Shown here: piece after piece, positions 34,345-42,635 of the stretch | Position numbering within the stretch: position 1 is the stretch's first letter | How the letters are laid out: the number at the start of each line of letters is the position of its first letter | Assembly (NCBI GenBank): GCA_017962315.1 | Contig: JAGCVN010000137.1 | Coordinates: 1-51,702 of the forward strand | Direction: 5' to 3' | DNA: 51,702 nucleotides | Source of the DNA: Kiritimatiellia bacterium | Lineage (GTDB): Bacteria > Verrucomicrobiota > Kiritimatiellia > RFP12 > UBA1067 | Position numbers and translations under genes: made by a program | Notes under the pieces: generated by a model | The model's input: only the letters and a program-made list of their open reading frames with translations | Told to the model about the DNA's origin: nothing | Databases searched by the model: none

Positions 34345-35616
34345 TCACGACCCCATTTTCACGACCGCCTCGCGGGCGGCCTCGACAATTTCGCGTTCGC
34401 CGGGAATGACGCGGTGGCGCATCAACACGCGGCCGTCGCAGATCACGGTATCGACACACGAGGGATCCGCCGCGTAAACCAGGTTCGCATCAAGGTGGTG
34501 ACAGGGGATCAACGGGAGGGCGCCGGGATCCAGCAAGAGGCAGTCGGCCAGCCGTCCCTCCTCAATCGCGCCGGCCTGGAAACCGAACGCCTCCGCCCCG
34601 CCCCGCGTGGCGGCCTGCCAGACATCCCTTGCCGCCGCACACGCCGGATTCCCCGACTTGAGTTTCGCGGAAAGCGAGGCCCATTTCATTTCATCGAACA
34701 TCGAAAGGCTGTTGTTCGACGCACATCCGTCCGTCCCGAGCGCGATCCGGCAGTTGCCTTTCTCGTGGACACGCTCGAAATCGAATTGCCCGGAACAGAG
34801 TTTCGCGTTGGAACACGGACAGTTGACCGCGACGGCCCCCCGGTCGCGTAGAAGTCCGATGTCGTCGTCGGAGAGATGCACACAGTGGGCAAGGATGGTT
34901 TTCGGTCCGAGCAACCCGCAAGTGTCCAGCCATTGCACGGGGGACATCCCGTGTTCTTTAAAACTCATTTCGACCTCGTGCGCCGTCTCGGAGGCGTGGA
35001 TGTGGATGAAACCGTCCTGCGCCTGCGCCTCTTCCGCGACCCGGCGCAAGGTGATGCCGGAGACCGAGTAGATCGCGTGCGGGGCGAAGGTCAACAGGAT
35101 GCGGTCTTTTGCGGCGGAATTCCGGTACGCGGATTCCAACGCGGCGGAGGCGAGCAGATTCCGTTCAAGGATTTTCCCCGGACTCTCTTCGATGTACAAC
35201 CGACCGATCGCGGCACGGACACCCATCTCATCCGCCGCCTTGAGCGAAACCTCGGGTTCCCAGTACATGTCGTTGAAAAAGACCGTTCCGCTGCGGATCA
35301 TTTCCAGAATGGCGAGGCGGGTTCCCTGGTAGATCTGCTCCGAAGTCAGGCGACCTTCAACCGGCCAGATGTATTCGTTCAACCAGGTGAACAGCTCCAT
35401 GTCGTCCGCATATCCGCGAAGGAGGGACATCGCGGAGTGGGTGTGCGCGTTGTAAAACGCCGGCACCAGCAACATCCCCTCCGCATCGAGACACACCTCC
35501 CCCTCTACCGGCACACGTTCACCCGCAGCGCGGATCTTCCGGAAACGGCCGTCCTCGATTTCGACATCGACGCAGCCTCCGTTGAACCGGGCATTTTGCA
35601 AGACCAGAACCGACAT
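34345..35616 (-). CDS. MTA/SAH-deaminase-like amidohydrolase
   Basis: 423 residues from ATG 35616 (GGGAGG site). Metal and substrate motifs of the 5-methylthioadenosine/S-adenosylhomocysteine deaminase group are present: NAHTHSAMSLLRGYADDMEL (His58/His60), HIHASET, LAHCVHLSDDDI and ALGTDGCASNNSLSMFDEM. Deamination of MTA or SAH to the inosine form would feed methionine and adenosine salvage. Related proteins act on guanine, chlorinated triazines or other purines, so the substrate is a family-level inference. Its own promoter lies at 35658-35686. Confidence 0.85.
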   Translation of the reverse strand: MSVLVLQNARFNGGCVDVEIEDGRFRKIRAAGERVPVEGEVCLDAEGMLLVPAFYNAHTHSAMSLLRGYADDMELFTWLNEYIWPVEGRLTSEQIYQGTRLAILEMIRSGTVFFNDMYWEPEVSLKAADEMGVRAAIGRLYIEESPGKILERNLLASAALESAYRNSAAKDRILLTFAPHAIYSVSGITLRRVAEEAQAQDGFIHIHASETAHEVEMSFKEHGMSPVQWLDTCGLLGPKTILAHCVHLSDDDIGLLRDRGAVAVNCPCSNAKLCSGQFDFERVHEKGNCRIALGTDGCASNNSLSMFDEMKWASLSAKLKSGNPACAAARDVWQAATRGGAEAFGFQAGAIEEGRLADCLLLDPGALPLIPCHHLDANLVYAADPSCVDTVICDGRVLMRHRVIPGEREIVEAAREAVVKMGS

Positions 35617-35639
35617 TAAGAAAACCTCCCGAACGACAT

Positions 35640-35686
35640 CCGTTTCGAAACGGGGAGAGTGTAACACTCTGCGTGCCGCCATGCAA
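35640..35686 (-). promoter_or_regulatory. Amidohydrolase promoter overlapped by palindromes
   Basis: Minus-strand TTGCAT (35686-35681), 17-bp spacer, TACACT (35663-35658) with an upstream TG. The -10 is embedded in the perfect inverted repeat AGAGTGT-A-ACACTCT (35656-35670). A second perfect palindrome, CCGTTTCGAAACGG (35640-35653), covers the expected start site. These look like operator sites. Confidence 0.5.
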
Positions 35687-35743
35687 TCATCCTGTAAAAA
35701 AATCTCCGTTTGCCCGGATGAGCCCATGGCCCATTTTTGCCGT

Positions 35744-35772
35744 TTTACAACAACGCCGGAATCGTGTATACT
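35744..35772 (+). promoter_or_regulatory. htpG promoter
   Basis: TTTACA (35744-35749), a 17-bp spacer and TATACT (35767-35772), preceded by GTG. The leader to ATG 35820 is about 40 nt. No heat-shock inverted repeat (CIRCE) is seen next to it. Confidence 0.7.
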
Positions 35773-35819
35773 GACTGCTCGTTTTTACGGAGCGGAAGCT
35801 CCCGGAAAAGAGGATCACC

Positions 35820-37700
35820 ATGGAAAAGAAAACGTGTTCGTTTCAAGCGGAGATCCAGCAGGTGCTGGACCTCGTCATCCATTCACTTTATTCCAAGAAG
35901 GAAATCTTCCTTCGCGAATTGATTTCCAATGCGTCCGACGCCATTGACCGGGCGCAGTATCTGGCGTTGACCGACAAAACCCTCGCCGCAGAGAATCCGG
36001 AATGGAAGATCGACATCATCGCCGACAAAGAGGACAAAATCCTCATGATCGCCGACAACGGGCTTGGCATGACGGAGGAGGAATTGGAGAAGAACCTCGG
36101 CGTCATCGCGAACTCCGGCACCAAGTCGTTCATCAAGGCGCTGCAGGAACAGAAGGGTGCGGACCAACCGCAATTGATCGGGCAGTTCGGCGTAGGCTTC
36201 TACTCCGCGTTCATGGTGGCGCAGACCGTCAGCGTCATCACGCTCCGGCGCGGCGAGGGGCAGAAAGCCTACAAATGGGAGTCCGACGGGGCCGGCGGCT
36301 ACACGATCGAAGAGGCCGCGCGCGACAAACCCGGCACGACCATCGTCCTGAAGCTGCGGCCCGAATTCGAGGAGTACCTGGACGAATGGCGCGTGCGCGA
36401 ACTGGTCAAACGGTATTCCGACTTCATCGCCTACCCGATCCGGTTCGGCGACAAGGGAGAACCGCCGGCCGCGGATGTCGCGCCGTTGAACACGATGAAG
36501 GCGATCTGGAAGCGCGACAAGAAAGAGGTGAAGCCGGAGGAATACAACGAGTTCTACACGCACATCACGCACGACCACATCCCGCCGTTCAAGACCATCC
36601 ACATGAGCGTCGAAGGCGTGGTCGAGTTCAAAGCCCTTCTCTTCCTGCCGAAAGAGGCGTCCTACGATTTGATGATGCCGAACAGGAAGTTCGGGCTGAA
36701 CCTTTACGTCCGTAACGTCTTCATCGGAGCCGATTTCGACCTGTTGCTTCCCGAATACCTGCGCTTTGTCAAAGGTGTGGTCGATTCCAGCGACCTCCCG
36801 CTCAACGTCTCCCGCGAAATGCTACAGGACGACGCCGTGATCCGGAAGATCAAGAGCAACATCACCAACAAAATCCTGAGCGAACTTGCCGACCTGATGG
36901 CGAACGACCGTGCCGCCTACGAAACGTTCTACGCCGCGTTCGGCCGCATCCTGAAGGAAGGGCTCTATTCGGACTGGGACAACGCGGACAAGTTGAAGAA
37001 ACTCCTCCTCTTCCCGTCGGCGAAGGAGAACGGCGCCAAGAACGTTTCGCTCGACGAATACCTCAAGGCGATGCCAGAAGGCCAGAAAGACTTGTATTAC
37101 CTGATCGCGGAAGACCTCGAGACGGCGGTTTCCTCGCCCCACCTCGAAGGGTTGCGCAAGCGTGGGTACGACGTGCTGCTGTTCGTCGATCCGATCGACC
37201 AGTGGATTGTGGACAACCTCCGCGAGTACGAAGGCAAGAAGCTCGTCGCGATTGACAAGGGTTCGCTGGATCTTGGCGACGAAAGCGAGAAAGCGGCGGA
37301 GAAGAAAAAGCTCGACGCCGCCACGGCGGACTTCAAACCGTTGCTCGAATTCATCCAGGAACGCCTGAAGGAGGACATCAAGGAAGTCCGCCTCTCGCCG
37401 CGCATGACCGACTCCGCGTGCTGCCTCGTCGCCGATGAAAACGCGATGAGCCCGAGCATGGAGCGCATGATGCGTGCGATGCATCAGGAAGTCCCGAAAC
37501 AGATGCGGATTCTCGAACTGAATGTGGACCACCCGCTCGTGAAGCGCATGGCGGATATGCTCGCCGCCGACAAGGCCGACACGAGACTCGCCGATTACGC
37601 CGACCTGCTGTACGGCGAGGCCCTTCTCAGCGAAGGTTCCGCGCCGAAAGATCCGGCGCGTTTCACGAAACTCATCACCGCCCTGATGGTCAACGCCTAA
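35820..37700 (+). CDS. htpG: Hsp90 chaperone HtpG
   Basis: 626 residues, normal length. The GHKL ATPase domain shows RELISNASDAIDR, IADNGLGMT and QLIGQFGVGFYSAFMV. The middle domain has NVSREMLQDDAVIRKIKSN with the conserved Arg that contacts ATP gamma-phosphate. The C-terminal dimerisation region begins near 510 (VRLSPRMTDSACCLVADE) and includes the M-x-R-M-M-R client-binding helix (PSMERMMRAMHQE). The cytosolic chaperone remodels client proteins with DnaK. AGAGGA precedes the start and the promoter is directly upstream. Confidence 0.97.
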   Translation: MEKKTCSFQAEIQQVLDLVIHSLYSKKEIFLRELISNASDAIDRAQYLALTDKTLAAENPEWKIDIIADKEDKILMIADNGLGMTEEELEKNLGVIANSGTKSFIKALQEQKGADQPQLIGQFGVGFYSAFMVAQTVSVITLRRGEGQKAYKWESDGAGGYTIEEAARDKPGTTIVLKLRPEFEEYLDEWRVRELVKRYSDFIAYPIRFGDKGEPPAADVAPLNTMKAIWKRDKKEVKPEEYNEFYTHITHDHIPPFKTIHMSVEGVVEFKALLFLPKEASYDLMMPNRKFGLNLYVRNVFIGADFDLLLPEYLRFVKGVVDSSDLPLNVSREMLQDDAVIRKIKSNITNKILSELADLMANDRAAYETFYAAFGRILKEGLYSDWDNADKLKKLLLFPSAKENGAKNVSLDEYLKAMPEGQKDLYYLIAEDLETAVSSPHLEGLRKRGYDVLLFVDPIDQWIVDNLREYEGKKLVAIDKGSLDLGDESEKAAEKKKLDAATADFKPLLEFIQERLKEDIKEVRLSPRMTDSACCLVADENAMSPSMERMMRAMHQEVPKQMRILELNVDHPLVKRMADMLAADKADTRLADYADLLYGEALLSEGSAPKDPARFTKLITALMVNA

Positions 37701-37713
37701 AAGGATTCGCTTT

Positions 37714-39963
37714 ATGAAAAAACAGCTTGTTCTCGCCGTGTTTTCCGCCGGTTGCGCCTTTGCCGCGCCTGTCGGGAACGACTTCCTCCTTCAGACCAAG
37801 AACACCTCGATGGCGTTCTCGAAACAGGGAGATTCCTGGTTGATGCTCCACTACGGGAAACGGATCGAGCGGGCGGAAGACGCCCGCCTGCTTGCCAATT
37901 CCCGTTACGCGGGCAGCAGCTACCTCTGCGAGAACAAGCCGCTCACCTACCTCACGGCCGGTTCTGACTCCTACTCCGGCGGGCGCGCATGTACGAAATT
38001 CGCGGGGTTGTCCGTCATCCACGCAGACGGTACCCTTTCTTCGGAACTGCACGACGCGGGCGCGGAGACTGTCAGGGACGAGGCGGGGGCGGAACACCTC
38101 ACCCTCACGCTCCGCGACCCCGCCTACCCCTTCACGGTAACTCAACATTTTCGGGCCTTTGCGGCATACGACATCATCGAGACCTGGGCGGAAATCCGGC
38201 ATGAAGAACCCGCGCCGGTCAAACTGGTGCAGATGGATTCCGCCGCCTTCTTCTTCCCGCTGATCACGAAGAAGTTCTACCTGATGACGCTTCCCGGACA
38301 ATGGGGTTCGGAAGGACAGATCGAGGAGACGCCTGTCGGTAAAGGGCAGACCGTGACGCTGGATTCGCGTTCCGGCATCCGCAGCGCGATGGGAAGCAAC
38401 GCCTCGTTCATGCTGTCGCTCGATGCGCCGGCTTCGGAGACGTCGGGGCGCGTCATCGCAGGCGCGCTGGCGTGGTCCGGAGCCTGGACCATCCGAATCC
38501 AGCACGACCAAATCGACGGGCTCGGACTTTTCGCGGGCGCGTCGAATCCGTCCGGTCCGTACACGCTCATCCCGGGCAAGACGCTCGTTCTGCCGAAACT
38601 TGTGTTAACGACAACGGAAAGCGGCAAGGGACAGGTCTCGCGCAACTTCCACCGCTGGGCGCGCGACATCCAGCTGCACGAGGGACACGCCCCCCGCCCG
38701 ATCCTGCTCAACAGCTGGGAGGGCGCGTACTTCACCTTCACAGAAAAGACGCTGACCGACATGATGGACGGGACGAAGACGCTCGGCGGCGAAATGTTCG
38801 TCGTGGACGACGGTTGGTTCGGACGCGGTTCCTATGCCCGGAACGACGCCACGAGCGGACTCGGCGACTGGGTGGTCAACGACGCCAAACTTCCGCACGG
38901 CCTTGCGTGGCTCGCCGACCAGGCGAAGGAACGCGGTTTGAACTTCGGCATCTGGGTCGAGCCGGAGATGGCAAATACCAATTCCGCCCTTGCCGTCGCC
39001 CATCCCGACTGGCTCCTCCGCGAACGGACGCGGGTGCTTCGCGGAGGACGCGGCGGTTCGCAGGTTGTACTGGACTTGACCAACCCTGCCGTACGTGAAA
39101 ACGTCCTTGGCCAGCTCGATGCGATGATCGCCTCCTGCCCCGGACTTTCCTACATCAAGTGGGACGCCAACTCGCACTTCCAGAACGTCGGTTCGGAATA
39201 CCTGCCACGCGACCGGCAGGCGAATGTCTGGTTCGACTATACCGCCGGACTGTACGACCTGTTGGCCCGCCTCCGCGCAAAGCACCCCGGTCTCCAGCTC
39301 AACGCCTGTTCGTCTGGCGGCGGACGGATGGACTACGGATTCCTGAGATACGCGACCGAGTTCTGGACGTCGGACGATACCGACGCCCGCCAGCGTATCC
39401 TGATCCAGTGGGGCGCAAGCCAGTTTTACCCCGCCTGCGCGATGGCGGCGCACGTCACCGCCGTTCCGAACCTCCAGACCAAGCGTGTGACGCCGCTGAA
39501 GTTCCGGTTCGACGTTGCGATGATGGGGCGGCTCGGCTTTGAACTCCACCCCGAAAACATGACGGACGAGGACGTCGCCTTCGCCAGGGCGGCCGTCGCC
39601 GATTACAAGCGCATCCGTCCAATCATCCAACAGGGCGACCTCTACCGTCTGGTTTCGCCGTGGGAAGCGAACTACGCCGCACTCAACTACGTGGACGAGA
39701 AAAAAGACCGTGCCGTCGCGTTCGTGTACGGGATGACCCGGTTGATCGGGACGGACTTCCCCGAGCCGCTGCGCCTCCAGGGGCTTGACCCGGCGAAACG
39801 CTACCGAGTGACGGAGTTCAACCGCGTGAAAGGGAATAAAGAACACATCAAAGGCAACAAGAAGGTCATCTCTGGTTCGGCGTTGATGGGAATCGGACTT
39901 CCAATTCGCCTGCAAGGCGATTTCGACTCCATCGCGATCGAACTCACCGCCGAAAACCACTAG
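37714..39963 (+). CDS. Secreted GH36 family alpha-galactosidase
   Basis: 749 residues; starts 13 bp after htpG with AAAAGGA. MKKQLVLAVFSAGCAFAAP is a signal peptide, which suggests periplasmic location. An N-terminal beta-supersandwich is followed by the (beta/alpha)8 barrel: FGIWVEPEM, nucleophile Asp484 in YIKWDANSH, ACSSGGGRMDYG, and acid/base Asp554 in WTSDDTDA. The C-terminal beta domain ends the chain. It releases terminal alpha-galactose from raffinose-family sugars or galactomannan. Proximity to htpG may be chance. Confidence 0.93.
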   Translation: MKKQLVLAVFSAGCAFAAPVGNDFLLQTKNTSMAFSKQGDSWLMLHYGKRIERAEDARLLANSRYAGSSYLCENKPLTYLTAGSDSYSGGRACTKFAGLSVIHADGTLSSELHDAGAETVRDEAGAEHLTLTLRDPAYPFTVTQHFRAFAAYDIIETWAEIRHEEPAPVKLVQMDSAAFFFPLITKKFYLMTLPGQWGSEGQIEETPVGKGQTVTLDSRSGIRSAMGSNASFMLSLDAPASETSGRVIAGALAWSGAWTIRIQHDQIDGLGLFAGASNPSGPYTLIPGKTLVLPKLVLTTTESGKGQVSRNFHRWARDIQLHEGHAPRPILLNSWEGAYFTFTEKTLTDMMDGTKTLGGEMFVVDDGWFGRGSYARNDATSGLGDWVVNDAKLPHGLAWLADQAKERGLNFGIWVEPEMANTNSALAVAHPDWLLRERTRVLRGGRGGSQVVLDLTNPAVRENVLGQLDAMIASCPGLSYIKWDANSHFQNVGSEYLPRDRQANVWFDYTAGLYDLLARLRAKHPGLQLNACSSGGGRMDYGFLRYATEFWTSDDTDARQRILIQWGASQFYPACAMAAHVTAVPNLQTKRVTPLKFRFDVAMMGRLGFELHPENMTDEDVAFARAAVADYKRIRPIIQQGDLYRLVSPWEANYAALNYVDEKKDRAVAFVYGMTRLIGTDFPEPLRLQGLDPAKRYRVTEFNRVKGNKEHIKGNKKVISGSALMGIGLPIRLQGDFDSIAIELTAENH

Positions 39964-40382
39964 CCCCCCCGTATAACCGAAGACGGCAGGGCTGTCGCCC
40001 CGTGAGTGAGATTACTGCGCGTAGGAAATCATCTGGAAAGGCGCAGAGGGGAGTGGAAAATGAAGAGAGGGAACTGTCTCCCGCTTCCTATTTCCACTCT
40101 CCCTATCTTCTGCGTCTTGCCTATAAAATGCCTTTATCCCCATGAATGCTCCGCGCGCGGCGCGGGAATGTACATGAGGGTAAGTTTCTGAAACCAACAT
40201 GAACAACAAATACAACGTTTGATTCTTCCGCGCACAACCATGCGCGGTTATGAAAACGCCGCGCCGTTGCGCGGCGCAAGAAGGATGTTGTCTTTACAAG
40301 TTGTTTCGGTTGTCGCCAATCGAACTTATAGGCAAACGGAAAATCAGCAGAAAAAAAGTAAATCGGGTGTGGATTTAAAGTC
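39964..40382. other. Intergenic region between convergent genes, with structured elements
   Basis: 419 bp without a credible gene. It is less GC-rich than its surroundings and contains several inverted repeats: a nested hairpin at 40042-40114, CCGCGC...GCGCGG at 40228-40247, and CGCCGCGC-CGTT-GCGCGGCG at 40257-40276. The last has a perfect 8-bp stem and tetraloop and is the best terminator candidate, though without a clear T run. Short ATG frames here have no family resemblance. Confidence 0.6.
40042..40114. repeat. Long nested hairpin, possible structured RNA or repeat
   Basis: Paired blocks in order: CGCAGA/TCTGCG (outer), GAGTGGAAA/TTTCCACTC, GAAG/CTTC and GGGA/TCCC around a 6-nt loop ACTGTC. 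Four collinear helices over 73 nt are unlikely by chance. It could be a terminator, an intergenic dispersed repeat or a small RNA. Confidence 0.55.
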
Positions 40383-41018
40383 TCACTGGAACTTGACCTG
40401 CGTGAGGAGGACGAGTGCGACGGCGGCGAGTATGAACGCGGAGACGAGCTTGAGGATGGCCGTGGCCTTTGCCGAACCAAGCAGGCGCGAACGAAAGAAG
40501 TCGGCGGCGAGGATGATCGGGAAGTAGATGAACGGCACGAGCGCGCAGAAAAGCGTGCCAAGGAGCAACACCTGCACGGCGGGCGCGAATGTGGAGTGTT
40601 TTTGTGTGAAGTTCGGAAGGAACGCAAGGAAGAAGAGAATCGTGAGCGGGTTCGACATCGCCATGAACACGCCGCGTCCCACGAGGCGCCAGCCGACGGC
40701 GTTCGCCGGGGTCAACGCATTCTCTCCTTGTTGACGGAATCCCGCCCACGCCTCCCGGAAGGAACCGAACGCCAAATAACCGATGTAGGCGACGCCGACG
40801 AGTTGTATCGCCGTCATCACGGCGGGATGCCCCATAAAGAACGATGCAACGCCCGCCGACAGAAGCCAGATCCACAGCCAGCAGCCAAGAATCAGCCCGG
40901 CCATGAGCGTGGAGGCGCGGGCCTTGCCGTCGGAAATGGCCGTGGCGAGCGTACACATCAAGTCCGGCCCCGGCTTAATGATGAGGGCTATGCAGCCGAT
41001 GATGTAGGTTGTCAACAT
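40383..41018 (-). CDS. LysE/RhtB family exporter
   Basis: 211 residues from ATG 41018 (GAGGAAAG site). MLTTYIIGCIALIIKPGPDLMCTLATAISDGK carries the LysE/RhtB signature (G-P-x-P-D/N with small residues), and at least five membrane helices follow (GCWLWIWLLSAGVASFFMG, AIQLVGVAYIGYLAF, PLTILFFLAFLPNF, VLLLGTLFCALVPFIYFPIIL, ILKLVSAFILAAVALVLL). The family exports amino acids and some metals or other small molecules. It is the last gene of the csoR operon, 8 bp after the permease, so metal or thiol efflux is possible. Confidence 0.88.
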   Translation of the reverse strand: MLTTYIIGCIALIIKPGPDLMCTLATAISDGKARASTLMAGLILGCWLWIWLLSAGVASFFMGHPAVMTAIQLVGVAYIGYLAFGSFREAWAGFRQQGENALTPANAVGWRLVGRGVFMAMSNPLTILFFLAFLPNFTQKHSTFAPAVQVLLLGTLFCALVPFIYFPIILAADFFRSRLLGSAKATAILKLVSAFILAAVALVLLTQVKFQ

Positions 41019-41026
41019 GACTTTCC

Positions 41027-42022
41027 TCAGTGCTTGTGGCCCATCTGCAAGGGACGCACGAGATTGTACACCATCATCACGAACAGGAACGCGGCAGACA
41101 CCCAGTGGACGATGCCGAGGGCATGGTGTGCCGATGCGGCCGCTGTCGAGGCGGGAAGGGCGTTCGGAACGAGGTTGATCGCGACGCCGCAAAGGATTGC
41201 ACCGATAATAATCACGGTCACGTATGCCACGGCAGCCTTACGTCCGAAAAGTGAGGAGACGGTCGTGAGCGACATCGCGTTCATCGCCGGTCCCACCATC
41301 AGGAACACAAACGCCGCGCCCGGCGAAATACCCTTCGCGACGAGCGACGCGGCAATCGGAATCGAGGCCGTGGAGCACACGTACATCGGGAATCCGACAA
41401 GCGCCATTACGGGCATTGCGATCCAGTCGCTGCCGTGGAAGGCGTCCGCGAAGAAGTTGTCCGGGACGAGTACCGTCACGAGCGCGGAAATCGCGAGGCC
41501 GACAGCGAGCGGCTTCGCGACGGAGCCGAGCAGCCGCCGGTACGCCTGCCAGAAGATCGCCTTGATCCCCCGCGAGCCGACGGGGGCGTCCTCCATGGCG
41601 GCAGACTCTGCATCCTCGCCACCTACCGCCGCCACGACCACACCGCCGACAATGCCTGTCAGCGCTGCGGCAATCGGACGCGCCACGGCGAACACCGGTC
41701 CCATCAGGGCGTAGGTCGCGAGAATCGAGTCGATTCCCGTCTGCGGCGTCGAGACGAGCAGCGCCGCCGTCGGTCCCTTGCCCGCCCCGTGCTTCCGCAG
41801 GCCGGCGGCGATCGGCAACACGCCGCACGAACAGATCGGAAGCGGTACGCCGATTGCGACAGCGCGCAGGATGCCGCCCAGCCCGGAACATCCGCCCATC
41901 ATGCGGTTGACCCAGTTGCGGGGTATCCACACGGCGATGACGCCCGCCATAAGGAAACCGAACACAAGCCACGGCGCCATCATGGCGAAGACATGCACAA
42001 ACGATTTCGCGATCTCCAACAT
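41027..42022 (-). CDS. DUF318/ArsP-type permease (SO_0444-like metal efflux)
   Basis: 331 residues with about eight to ten membrane helices; AAAGGAAC before ATG 42022. The signature GVPLPICSCGVLPIAAGLRKHGA and, in the second half, GFPMYVCSTASIPIAASL are the paired Cys-containing re-entrant motifs of this permease family. Members transport organoarsenicals, or are assigned to Cu/Zn efflux in the SO_0444 group. A CsoR-type regulator 21 bp upstream favours a metal substrate. The insert AVGGEDAESAAMEDAPVGS is a cytoplasmic linker between the two halves. Confidence 0.88.
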   Translation of the reverse strand: MLEIAKSFVHVFAMMAPWLVFGFLMAGVIAVWIPRNWVNRMMGGCSGLGGILRAVAIGVPLPICSCGVLPIAAGLRKHGAGKGPTAALLVSTPQTGIDSILATYALMGPVFAVARPIAAALTGIVGGVVVAAVGGEDAESAAMEDAPVGSRGIKAIFWQAYRRLLGSVAKPLAVGLAISALVTVLVPDNFFADAFHGSDWIAMPVMALVGFPMYVCSTASIPIAASLVAKGISPGAAFVFLMVGPAMNAMSLTTVSSLFGRKAAVAYVTVIIIGAILCGVAINLVPNALPASTAAASAHHALGIVHWVSAAFLFVMMVYNLVRPLQMGHKH

Positions 42023-42043
42023 GGCAGTCCGTTCCTTTCCGAT

Positions 42044-42322
42044 TTACGCCATCTTGGCGAAACTTTCAAGTGCCTCGGCGAACGACTCGATCGTCTCGTC
42101 GGCGTTGCCGCTCTCAATGCCCTCCCGGACGCAATGCCGGAGATGCCCGTCGAGTATGATGAGCGACAGACGGTGTAGGGCACCGTTCGCCGCATTGATC
42201 TGTGTAAGGATATCCTCGCACGGTGCGTCCGCCTCAAGCATCTTCTGGATGCCGTTGAGCTGCCCGACGATCTTCCTCAGCCGCAGCTGGAGCGCCGTCA
42301 CGTCTTCTGTACGTCTTTTCAC
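42044..42322 (-). CDS. csoR: CsoR family metal-sensing repressor
   Basis: 92 residues, GTG start at 42322 behind GAGGAGAAG. The all-helical CsoR/RcnR/FrmR fold begins with RLRKIVGQLNGIQKMLE. The metal-ligand positions are Cys35, His60 and Cys64, the C-H-C set of Cu(I)-sensing CsoR rather than the H-C-H-H of RcnR or the C-H of FrmR. It should bind the operator directly upstream and release on copper. It leads the csoR-permease-lysE operon. Confidence 0.9.
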   Translation of the reverse strand: MKRRTEDVTALQLRLRKIVGQLNGIQKMLEADAPCEDILTQINAANGALHRLSLIILDGHLRHCVREGIESGNADETIESFAEALESFAKMA

Positions 42323-42353
42323 CGCTTCTCCTCGTTAGTCCAAAAACGCGCAT

Positions 42354-42383
42354 AGCATACCATACCCCCGCAGGGTATGTCAA
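42354..42383 (-). promoter_or_regulatory. csoR promoter with operator in the spacer
   Basis: On the minus strand a perfect TTGACA (42383-42378), an 18-bp spacer and TATGCT (42359-42354). The spacer is nearly filled by the perfect inverted repeat CATACCC-CCGCA-GGGTATG (42361-42379), which is the G/C-tract type of site bound by CsoR-family tetramers. Bound repressor would block RNA polymerase. Confidence 0.8.
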
Positions 42384-42410
42384 GAGATTGCGAAACATGC
42401 GAAAAGGGTG

Positions 42411-42607
42411 TATCTCCGCCTTCACCTTGAAGAACCGGTGCGTGGAGTTGGTCGGCATCTGTAACACCGCATCCGTCAAGATTGTCGGTCCCATGACCGT
42501 GTACACCCGCACCTCGCCGTTGGTGTTGAGGTTAGGCGTACCAGGTGACGTAGGGCGTATCGTTCGTGAACGTGATTACGGCGCGTAAGAAATCGCTCGG
42601 CGTTGTG
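42411..42607 (-). pseudogene. Frameshifted C-terminal tail of a secreted protein
   Basis: Minus-strand reading gives SDFLRAVITFTNDTPYVTWY in one frame until a stop. One base over, TPNLNTNGEVRVYTV continues with MGPTILTDAVLQMP and THRFFKVKAEI. The two halves read as one typical end of the large repetitive secreted proteins of this lineage (Gly/Asn-rich strand, then RFFKV). A single-base shift near 42548 separates them. The normal stop is missing and the frame drifts into the csoR promoter. No upstream part of the gene precedes it; the neighbouring LRR gene has its own complete end. Confidence 0.5.
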
Positions 42608-42635
42608 ACTATTGCCCCAAATATGCGATTCTTCT

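Noticed and set aside
40596..41714. Plus-strand frame of 372 codons opposite lysE and the DUF318 permease
   Set aside because: The minus-strand genes have membrane helices, family motifs and operon spacing; this one has none.
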